Shown here piece after piece: positions 55,301-64,000 of a stretch of DNA of 64,000 nt (its first letter is position 1; each line of letters begins with the position of its first letter). A program made the position numbers and the translations under genes. Under the pieces are notes generated by a model. It had not been told where the DNA came from. It saw only the letters and a list, made by a program, of their open reading frames with translations, and did no database searches. The stretch lies in NCBI GenBank assembly GCA_014607495.2, contig CP053167.1, positions 8,246,001 through 8,310,000 on the forward strand, given 5' to 3'. Source of the stretch: Carposina sasakii (lineage: Eukaryota; Arthropoda; Insecta; Lepidoptera; Carposinidae).

Positions 55301-55802
55301 ATTATAAAATTTTTGTTATCGCAATGATGTAATATGATGGTTGCTCTTTTAATTGATTCATTTGTTTTTTACATTAAAGTTATCTTTCGTAACGAAGTCT
55401 TTGATGCCTTCTACGCTATTGTACAAATTAAGAAAAAATTAAGTCTTCCAATTGGATAAAATGTCGATAATTAATTTGTCAATATCCCTGTATACCATTG
55501 TTACTTAGAAATTATTCACTAAACTATAAAATAAGAATGACCAAGGAAGCAATTACTTGTACTTATTTACTTTAAGTTGTTTGAAGTGGGCACCCGTGTT
55601 AAGACATATTCATAGATAAAATATATCTTTTTCTTATATCAAAACAAATAGTACATTGGGGAATGAAAAAACAAGGCCTGAAGCTCCCTTACGTGTTTTT
55701 TCTACTCGAGCGAGTCCAGTAGTTGTTTACGACTGTTTTCTACTAAATCTAACATTGCTTTTGGTATATGACGCATGTAATATTCTCTTCAGGCTTCTTA
55801 AA
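55301..55802. other. intergenic, no feature recognised
   Basis: AT-rich sequence between two repeat clusters, with nothing supported. Confidence 0.45.
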
Positions 55803-56090
55803 AAGCGATAGAAGCACAATAGCTACGACGTGTGCCTTCCAGACGGGAGTCGTAGGTTCGATTCCAGCCACGGGCCTGTACCAGTGAAATCATGTGCGGA
55901 TTTTGATGTTGTTAAAATGTCATTTAGCTTGTGCCTTGGAAAGCCACGTACAGCCGCTGGTCTTGCGCCTGATCTCCGGTTATGTAGGATTTCCGTCCCA
56001 TCGGACTACGAGTGTGTGTGAGGGAATAGAGAGTGCAACTGTGATTAGGCACATACTTGTGCGTTATTATAGGTATGATGATGATGATCT
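55803..56090 (+). mobile_element. SINE-B copy (forward)
   Basis: B box AGGTTCGATTCCAGCCACGG, body TAGCTTGTGCCTTGGAAAGC and TTTCCGTCCCATCGGACTAC, ending in an ATGATGATGATG-type tail. Confidence 0.8.
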
Positions 56091-56355
56091 CCGACCGTAT
56101 TTCGCCCAAGGCGACCAATCTATACGGAAATTGGCCAGGTACGCAGGAGATATTATAGTGCACAAGTGTGTGCGCAAACACAGATGCACTCTCTATTCCG
56201 TTACTCTCATAGTCCGATGGGACGGAAAGCCGACACGACCGGAGAGAGATCAGGCGCAGGACCAACAGTTTTACGTGCTTTCCGAGGCACGAGCTAAGTG
56301 ACAATTTTGCAACATTAAAATCTGTACATGAAATAAATTCATTGGTACAGGCAAT
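56091..56355 (-). mobile_element. SINE-B copy (reverse, tail-to-tail with its neighbour)
   Basis: ACCGTATTTCGCCCAAGGCG, AGTCCGATGGGACGGAAAGC, TGCTTTCCGAGGCACGAGCT. The head is truncated at GGTACAGGC. Confidence 0.8.
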
Positions 56356-57071
56356 ACACATTAATTAGTATTTAGTCAAACCACTTCCGATATTTCTAAT
56401 ATTAAACTAAACGTGTTTGCCTAAAACTGTGGTTCCCTAAGATAGCGGTACCGTTATATAGCGTCGGTATATAGAATATTATCAAAATGTTTGAACTTCC
56501 GAATTGTAACGCCTAATACAATTTCATTTAATATTATCAAATCTTATATATAGGTAGATACCAAAAACAAATGCATGATCAAAAAAATTATTAACGAACA
56601 CGAGTATTTTCTGACAGCGCGGTTTCATTCGACTCTACCGTAATAATAAAATAATAAATCTTGGTTATTAATGTTTATCCAGGGATAGACATAACAAATG
56701 GATAAATAACGTGCTACGGGTTACAAAATATTAATAATGTAAGTATGAGTCGGTTGTTTATCGGATATTTGGTATAGTCCGTTTCAATTATGAAGACCAA
56801 CTTTTTGGGTATTTTTGCGCAAATAGAGGAGTCAAGAAATGGATTTGGTAAGGCGTTAACAGTAATAAAAAAATGTATATTGTAAGTGGGTTTGACTAAT
56901 TACCTTAGGATCCAGAGTCAACCTCACCTGTCTGTGATGCACCCTGTTTTTTAACGGACGAGGCTTTGGCGCTAAATAGCTTATAATACTTATGTAGAAC
57001 GGCACGGATACGCTTCCTATTGGATTCGATGTCAGTCGCTAGATTGTTGTATTTGTGCCCGAAAATTGACG
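56356..57071. other. intergenic, no gene recognised
   Basis: AT-rich. The short piece GATAGCGGTACCGTTATATAGCG at 56442 echoes 20395-20410 and is probably a repeat scrap. Confidence 0.4.
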
Positions 57072-57340
57072 GTAGGCTCACCACTTATTACGTGTGACTT
57101 AATTGGCTAACTGGTGTAAAGTACCCTTCTGCCTGACCTTCTTGGGGGATAATCATCATCATCAGGGGATATTTGCCCATGTCACTGGCAGCCGGATTGG
57201 TGACCGCAGTTTATATTTTGGACTATGTTGTCAACACGGGAGGCGCTGCTGCCGGAAACCCTCGCCTTGTACAATACCCACGGGCAGACATGGGGTGGTA
57301 CGAATTCTACTCTGCCGGCACCACGCGACCATAATATGCG
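57072..57340 (-). mobile_element. dispersed repeat fragment followed by reverse RTE-like LINE tail
   Basis: The left 80 bases match 47955-48060. From 57205 the reverse strand gives GCGTGGTGCCGGCAGAGTAG, CATGTCTGCCCGTGGGTATT and GGGTTTCCGGCAGCAGCGCC, as at 22.5 and 51.2 kb. Confidence 0.65.
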
Positions 57341-57864
57341 CGGGGGATAAATATATACAGGTACGAATACTGTATAGATCACATAGAAGATACAGTATGA
57401 AAAAATAAAGAACATTTTCTATCGTTTACCACGTGGAACGCAAGAAAGGATTTATAGGATATTACTTGACTTTAAGTACAATTTATACCTCGTAACTTGA
57501 AAGATGGATGAGGAATATACATGTAGTATGTTGGTGATAGAACCCTCTTTGTATTTTCAATGCAAATTTTGCTTTTAACGTTTTCATAGCGATGGTTGTC
57601 GTCGGATATAAAAGTCTTTCAAAACATGTCTTTGGGACGTCGTCGCTTCCTTTAAAAATATAGATTGAAAATATGTACTTATATTTTTCTTACCTCTAAA
57701 GCATTGTATTTTTAGCGAGATACGAAATCAAGAGAAAACAAGACATTGTTATAATTTTTTTAAAGTAAATTGTTATTTTAATGGTTCAAGTTTGAAGCTC
57801 GACTGACGTATACAAAGTAATAGGTACAAGAATGATTAGAAGAAGGAACTCAGGCCCCTTATGA
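57341..57864. other. intergenic, no feature recognised
   Basis: AT-rich, with no gene or repeat I can support. Confidence 0.45.
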
Positions 57865-58052
57865 CCTAAGTAGCAAAAGTAACGCGATAGCGAAAATTGT
57901 ACAAAATTCGTTGATTGCTTGTAAATTAGTATTATGTAAAATTAATTTCAAAGGAATTTTGACATTTTAAGAATATTGCACAAACGCTATCGCGCTGCTA
58001 CAAGTGTTTGCGTAAACACAGAGGCACTCTCTATTCCGTCACTCTCATAGTA
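57865..58052. mobile_element. FB2 copy 2 plus SINE-B scrap
   Basis: AGTAACGCGATAGCGAAAAT...AACGCTATCGCGCTGCTAC repeats the FB2 arms. From 58004, GTTTGCGTAAACACAGAGGC and TCTCTATTCCGTCACTCTCA is SINE-B in reverse. Confidence 0.65.
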
Positions 58053-59100
58053 AAATATTACCAATACTACTAATTAAAAGCTTGAAATAAGGTATAAGCT
58101 ATTCCCAGTTTAATTTGACGGATATTCCATATATTTTGCAGTAAAAAATCAAGTAATGTGGTTGTAACTTTACGCGAGGTTTATTATTAGCAGGGATACT
58201 GTTTAATTTGACAGATACGAGTATTCCGTATATTTTGCTGTTAAAAGTCATAAGTGTATAACGAGGATGTAACTTACGAGCGGTTTATTAGTATTACTGT
58301 ATCAAATCATATTTTAAATATGTATCTTTCACAGAATAAAAGATTAATAACATATAATGTTAAGAAAAAAAGATATATCAGAATTCACAGAATAAAAAAG
58401 AAAATACACAATAGAAAAAAGTGGCTATGACACACGGACGGACAGACAGTCATGACGAAATTATAAGGGTTCCTTTTTTGCCATTTAGCTACGGAACCCT
58501 AAAAACGGTAAGAAATTGAGACGTCATCGTAAAGAACCTACATTCCTGTTATGAAAGGAACCAAGATTTCAGGCCTTTATCTCTGAAACCATTCGTCAGC
58601 TATTATCATGCAAATTCGCTGTGTGAATAGGAGATAATAAAAAAAATGAACGTACAATAAGAGTTGAGATAATGGTAACTGTATAGACTTCCGGCTTTTC
58701 CGACAGGTTAAGGGCCTTGAGAGGTCTATTTTCTTGAATTTAATTTTTTTAAAGTGTTTGTCCATATCCTAAGCAAGGTACTATTTGTCCTTTCTAACTT
58801 ACTATGTGGATGGAGTCATGAAAGCTTTATTTTTTAGATTGGATTTCGAAAAAGTTTGATTGAACGCATTGGATCCTGGCAGGTGGCGCTGCAACAAGGT
58901 TTATCAAAAAATAAATTTTGTTTAGCCAACAGATCTTGGAAAGATCTATTCCGTTCCGATCCCAGCAAGTGATCCCGCAAAATACCTTCGTAACCTTTTA
59001 AGTCTGCACGTTGTAGTGTAATTATATTTAAAATGTATGGCATCGATAAGTAATTTATTTTTCTCCCACATAGACTTACATGTAACAGTCATGACGTAAA
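58053..59100. other. intergenic; minor repeats only
   Basis: Two related pieces (about 58115 and 58205, TTTGACRGATA...ATTCCRTATATTTTGC) and a common lepidopteran AGGGTTCC-type fragment at 58440-58500. No gene is seen. Confidence 0.45.
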
Positions 59101-59109
59101 TACGCACTT

Positions 59110-59345
59110 CTGTATTATTTTAACCCCCGACGCAAAAACGACGGCGTATTATAAGTTTGACGTGTCTCTCTCTCTCTCTGTGTGTAAATGTGTATGTGTC
59201 TGTCTGTGGCATCGTAGCTCCCAAACGGATGATCCGATTTTAATGCGGTTTTTTTTTGTTTATCATTCGAGAGTGTTCTTAGCTATGTTTGGTGGAAATC
59301 GGTTCAGGTCTTCAAGGTCATCAGGTCGTTTGTTAGGTGTGATAG
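59110..59345 (+). repeat. dispersed repeat with TC/TG microsatellite
   Basis: AACCCCCGACGCAAAAACGA, then a TCTCTCTCTCTCTGTGTGTG-like run, then GGCATCGTAGCTCCCAAACG. This is a familiar layout for a non-coding lepidopteran repeat. The 101-codon frame over it is not a gene. Confidence 0.6.
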
Positions 59346-60114
59346 GAATGTTACACGCTCAGTTTGCTTGCAAGCATATGTGGGATCTGACATTTGAAAA
59401 ACTAATGTCTTCTGGAACCACTTTTTACCTTTACGCTTTTTACCTTCAAAAATACTTACCTAAATGAAATGATTCCTACCTAATCACAACATTCGTATGA
59501 AAGAATTCACCTATCTAAACAAAATTATATTTATAATTACTGATATAATGTTTTAAAGTAAGTAGGTATTCAGAATTAAAGCAGTATAACAATGGGATTG
59601 AGGACTTCTTAATGTGTGCTTCTAACGTTAGGCTAATAAATTAGAGCGGTCCCCCGACGCGACAGAATTTAATCAAAAATTTCATACGTATAACAGCAGG
59701 CCAAGATAACCATTTGCAGTTCAAAATTTGCGGTTATGTCCGACATAAAGGTGGCACAAAGTCCCGAGTAGATAGTCTACATGCTTTAGTGTACTTACAT
59801 AGTGTAAAAGTAATTATTTGCTTTTTATAGGGAAGTATAGGCATTTTAAACCTTTTGTCATAATAATTGCGTATATTTTTTGGGTCGGGGGTTTTTTTAA
59901 ATTTTAAATTTAATAACATTTAATTAATTAGCGGATCTCCTGAAGGTAAAATTATTGTAGTCATGGACTATTTAATAGTGTAGGTATAGTTGCAATTCGG
60001 CAAGCATAGTGCTGGATACCGGTAATGAAGTTTGTGTTTTTCGGCATAAAAAATAACTAAATATTCATTAAAATTTATATTATTAGGTGAAAGAATTTGT
60101 AAACTTATTATAGA
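59346..60114. other. intergenic, no feature recognised
   Basis: AT-rich, nothing supported. Confidence 0.45.
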
Positions 60115-60437
60115 CTAGTGGACGCCCGCGACTCCGTCCGCGTGGACTACAGAAAAAACAAAATGTCGAAATTATCCGGGATAAAAACATTTTCCTGGGA
60201 TAAAAAGTAGCCTATATGTTAAGTGGGACCTGTCACAATATATTCGTGAAAACGGCATCGAAATCGGTTCATCCGTTTCTGTGATTAGCGTGCACAAACG
60301 CATAGACAAACAGACAAAAATTTCAAAAATCATTGTTTTGGGTACTATTGCGTTGATAAAGGTATCCTATAATATTTTTTCTCATATATCTTCCATGTAC
60401 AGACTGGGACCCGTTACATTTTTATTATATGTATAGA
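60115..60437 (-). mobile_element. Helitron-like element, family 1
   Basis: The reverse strand runs from TCTATACATATAATAAAAAT to the hairpin GTCCACGCGGACGGAGTCGC, GGGCGTCCA, CTAG. It is the most complete of the family. Confidence 0.8.
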
Positions 60438-60536
60438 ATAGAATAGATCAGTGCAGTCGTCAATATTTCGAAAAAAAAAGCAATGACATTCAGCTAAAAG
60501 AGTTCTATGTAATAAATAAAAAATCTTGGAACCGCA

Positions 60537-60813
60537 AGTCTTCTATGCTGCTCTGGGAGTGAAAAAATAACTTGTAATACTACAGCTGCTTCTCTTCCCG
60601 GGCATACTGTACAAGCCAGTAGAGGGACAAGAGGGTCTTGGTGTTTTGTAGGTGATGGGCTGACTACCTGTCACTAGTAACCGAACTTGTACATCTCAAC
60701 TATACCCTAAAAATTCGTAAGTGATTCATAAGTGGCACCATGTGGTTCTATCGGCCCTTAGTGCTCTGCCTACCCCGTAAGGGATAAAGGCGTGATTATA
60801 TGTATATATGAAC
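60537..60813 (+). mobile_element. Rep-T copy
   Basis: TCTTCTATGCTGCTCTGGGA, GGGCATACTGTACAAGCCAG, GATGGGCTGACTACCTGTCA, tail ATTATATGTATATATG. Confidence 0.8.
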
Positions 60814-61547
60814 CGCAAACTATCGGACCTATTGTGGTAGTAGGTTACATTAATCCTTTACTATAGTTTGACGGGCATAGACTGATGAGTCCTCCAGAAC
60901 CCATAATCTAACAATTTTGAGTCAGTCAAATTGACCTAAGTCGCTATTATTTCTTTCCTTTACGGGTCACACTTACCTTATCACCTAATAAGTACCTAGT
61001 GGAAATTCGGCCGATAATAAGGAGTCTGAAACGGTTCGCCAACAGTGGATTGTCCCATGAACGTTTGGCCAACAGAATTACTGAACCTACAATATTTGTT
61101 GGCGGAGAAGACGGAAGGTGAGGGATTGGTTGCCTCGTTTTTTGCTTCAATACCCGTCATTTTGTCATTGATGACTCTTTCTGGGTACTCGTTCTTCTAT
61201 GTATATAGGTAGTAGGTTAACAGTTAACAGGTACTCATTTAATTAAATATACCTACGAGTTGTTTACCTACCTATCCAAAGCGGTAAATAACGAATAAAC
61301 ACACTTAACTTAATCCAATGAACACAGAGTACTGCGTAGAATGTTTATGATACTATGTGATATACCTAAGAAAACAACTTTTAAAACATGATTACCCCAG
61401 TTAGGATAATCTTCCTTTTGCGTAATGCGAGATTTATTTATTCAATTTGAGATAAGTTAAATAGCCTATTACGAGTTTCATACTTATAGTTTTTTTATTT
61501 ATTTATTTGTCACAGATATTATAAGTAGTAATGTGTCTATGGTATAC
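60814..61547. other. intergenic, no feature recognised
   Basis: AT-rich, nothing supported. Confidence 0.45.
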
Positions 61548-61690
61548 ACATCAGCTTATTGCAGTCCACTGCTGGACGTAGACCTCCCCCAGGGCACTCA
61601 GGGCTACTGCAATAACAGGGTTTTTGCCCATAGTCATCACGCTGGGGAGGCAGGTTGATGACCGCAGTGTGATTTTCGGAGTATGTTTAT
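61548..61690 (-). mobile_element. RTE-like LINE 3' tail (reverse)
   Basis: CATCAGCTTATTGCAGTCCA, CTGCTGGACGTAGACCTCCC, CATAGTCATCACGCTGGGGA. Confidence 0.7.
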
Positions 61691-62611
61691 TTATTTATTA
61701 AAACACACCAACAGTATACACATATACATTAAAATATTATAGCTAATAAGGTATTTTATTTTATGCGCATACCAATTATGGGCATGTTCATATTGCACCA
61801 TAAATATAACATTCTATATGTATATTATGACATGTTCTATGTTCCCAACACGGGGGGTGAAGATAGCAACAACTTATCCCTCAGATAGGTCATTGGGAAA
61901 ATCAGCCTCGGTACACAATACAGTCTCTTATATTTGACAGTAATAACAATAACAAACTCAATAAAGGAAAGCCATACATGACCTTACATCAATAATGAAC
62001 CAAACAAATACAAAGTTATTTTACGAATAAGACTTTGTCCTTATTCGACGAAGGTTTGTCCCATTTTCAAGGTTTCGGTCATGTTTTCCCGTTGTAAGCA
62101 CATTGCAGGCCCATCGGGCCCGTGACCCACCCGGCATTGTGACCCACATTGACATCCGGAACGTTAACTCGGCATTTATTTCCTAGTTTACTCGACATTT
62201 ACAGATGCTATTTGAAGACAGGGTGATTTGTTTATTTGATGATCTGAAATCCTCTATCTTTTCATCTATGCTTCATCATGCCTTAACATGGCAATGTAAC
62301 AATTCTTAGACAATGTAACAATTTTACAGGCGATAACGAAGTTCGCAAAGTTATCGAAATAAATTGTTTTAGTCTACCTAACTAATATGGCTACCGAAAA
62401 AAAGTATGCATAAGTATTTACCTTACCTACGTGTGACGTCATAACCGAGCGGCTATTGTATCTTGTGTTTTGGGAAAGTTTAAAACCTGTAATTTTAAAA
62501 TTGTTATATGTATCTCAGTAATTTTTCATGATAGTGATAATAATTATGATTCTTTCGCAATTGTAAAATCTATCGATATAATTATATTTCAAAAATATCA
62601 TATACTCGTAG
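61691..62611. other. intergenic; short GC-rich patch at 62100-62170
   Basis: GGCCCATCGGGCCCGTGACC then CACCCGGCATTGTGACCCAC stands out by composition but carries no supported ORF. The rest is AT-rich. Confidence 0.35.
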
Positions 62612-62871
62612 TACAGGGTGTAGTAGAAAGGGTATGTTAAGCGAAAAGCTATGTAAATAGCCCACCATAGAGAACTAATTCCCAAAACTTGAGACACGAA
62701 ATCACATGTTTATTTTTCAAGATTGTTTGAAAAATCAGTTGTTTACGAATTCTCCATACTATCTGGAAAAATAGACATGTGATTTCGAATCTGAAATTTT
62801 GTGGGTAGGTTCCTTTTGGTGGGCTATTAACATCGCTTTTTGCTCAACATACCCCTTTTGTTTACCCTGTA
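62612..62871 (+). mobile_element. MITE-F copy (complete, 260 bp)
   Basis: The left end is TACAGGGTGTAGTAGAAAGG then GTATGTTAAGCGAAAAGC. The right end is its imperfect inverse (GCTTTTTGCTCAACATACCC, CTTTTGTTTACCCTGTA). It is the reference copy for the family. Confidence 0.88.
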
Positions 62872-63305
62872 GCCTCTTCTCCATAATTGCCGCATGAGGT
62901 AACTGGATGACGCTATAGAGGTTCGCACTTGACTGCCCTTGGCTGGTCGGAATTGTAATTATATTTACTTACTTCGGAAATGATGACGTTTACAAGGACT
63001 TCTTTTTATGGAAATTTTATGGATTTTATGGAAATAAACATTTTTTGTCTCTGGCATTATGAAATTTTGGAGATTTTGATTGGCTTAATTTTTTTACAGG
63101 ATTTTGAAGTCAATTATGAAGAAACTTAATTGATAGGGTAGTCAACTAAGGTTGAATTTTAATAACATTTTATGCTTATCAGAATAAATCATTACTATTT
63201 GTAAAATTAACAATTTCATTAAGTGTCCAAATGAGGTAGTAATAAAGTTAAGTGGGCAAGTACATTTTTCAAATGTGAATTTAATTAAAAATTACAACAT
63301 CATCC

Positions 63306-63437
63306 GTGTTATTACAAAAGAATTTAAACATTTTTTAAGCTAAACATGCCCTAAATTTGGCAGGTACTCCATACATTTTGCTGTCAAATGTCATATTTAA
63401 ATCGATTCTAACTTGAGGCGCTCTTTTGTAATATCAC
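63306..63437. mobile_element. short MITE-like element
   Basis: The left end GTGTTATTACAAAAGAATTT faces the inverse of GTGATATTACAAAAGAGCGC. Similar interior text (GAATTTAAACACTCCTTAAG) occurs at 40187. Confidence 0.55.
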
Positions 63438-64000
63438 CGCATATGTCCACCTGCATCATTTACAGCAACTTTTGTTTTGTGACCATATTTATAAACGCAA
63501 CAATTAATATAGCTGTAGAACAAAAGTTCTTTAACGCACATACAAGTTACTGAAAGAGTGACGTCATATCGTGACAGTCGTTTGTATGGAGCGTTTTTTG
63601 GCAAGTCTAAAATTTTAATTTTGGAAATTGTTTTATCCCGAAAAGTTTTCAAGCTAACGAAGTTACACACATACAAATGTTTCTTTTATTTTATGATTTT
63701 CGATATAAATGCAAATAAAAAAACTGTAAACGACCCTATTAAATGAAATTGGTAATATTTTGTTTATACCTACGTAAGTATGGATAGTTTTAGCCTATTA
63801 TTTCTATGTTGATTATAAGAAAATAACAATAATATTAATAAGTTATCTTATGGAAAAAAGAAATTAAACTTTTAGAATCTAAACTACATAAGTGAGCCGA
63901 CCGCCACTTTGAGAGCACAAATACAGCAATCTAGCGACCGGTAATGAATCCAATGAGACTTGTTTCAGATATTCTAAATGGGTAATTATAAAGATCATCT
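63438..64000. other. intergenic, no feature recognised
   Basis: AT-rich to the end of the window. Two overlapping short frames on opposite strands have no motifs. Confidence 0.45.

Noticed and set aside
55894..56361. 135- and 145-codon overlapping frames on opposite strands
   Set aside because: They arise from two SINE-B copies in opposite orientation; SINEs are non-coding.
59162..59467. 101-codon frame
   Set aside because: It starts in a TC/TG microsatellite inside a non-coding dispersed repeat.

Overview
This is animal nuclear DNA, almost certainly from a moth or butterfly (Lepidoptera). It is AT-rich with sparse, short, intron-split GC-rich exons. It is packed with lepidopteran-style repeats: Helitron-like copies ending in a CTAG-adjacent hairpin, tRNA-derived SINEs, LINE 3' tails and several MITE families. 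A short run of the insect telomere unit (CCTAA) is also present. There is no sign of bacterial gene organisation.

Left part (1-9.7 kb): the only securely identified host gene is the 3' two thirds of CPSF6 (cleavage factor Im 68 kDa subunit), on the + strand. Twelve exons between 2202 and 9601 join in phase to give 516 residues. They comprise a proline/glycine/histidine/methionine-rich linker, the conserved CPSF6 block (residues about 290-365) and an Arg/Asp/Glu/Ser-rich tail. The RRM-coding exons lie left of the window. The introns hold a 5'-truncated antisense LINE with an RNase H domain (150-1778), a tRNA-derived SINE, a hAT-like MITE, and degraded tandem copies of CPSF6 exon sequence.

Right part (9.75-64 kb): no confident host gene. 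It is a mosaic of transposable-element remnants, many recurring as families: MITE-A (TACAGGGTG ends, six copies), MITE-B (TAGGGTTGCC ends, 8-bp target duplications, three copies), MITE-F (related TACAGGGTG ends, about six copies), Rep-H (a roughly 225-bp repeat ending GCATCAGCAC, about a dozen pieces), Rep-T (a repeat with a TATG tail, six copies), RTE-like LINE tails, tRNA-derived SINE-A and SINE-B, Helitron-like elements, and fold-back elements FB1 and FB2. Two related, larger non-autonomous DNA transposons (T1, 994 bp; T2, 1086 bp) have long terminal inverted repeats, 4-bp target duplications and internal motifs resembling the ends. Three partial LINE ORFs occur at 18.4, 29.5 and 41.1 kb.

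Two GC/CpG-rich islands may be first exons of unidentified host genes: one on + at 38.6-38.84 kb (a 36-codon start followed by a splice donor) and one at 52.3-52.44 kb. Both are inferences. Nesting of elements (hAT MITEs inside Rep-H, T1 inside SINE-B) gives a relative insertion order.
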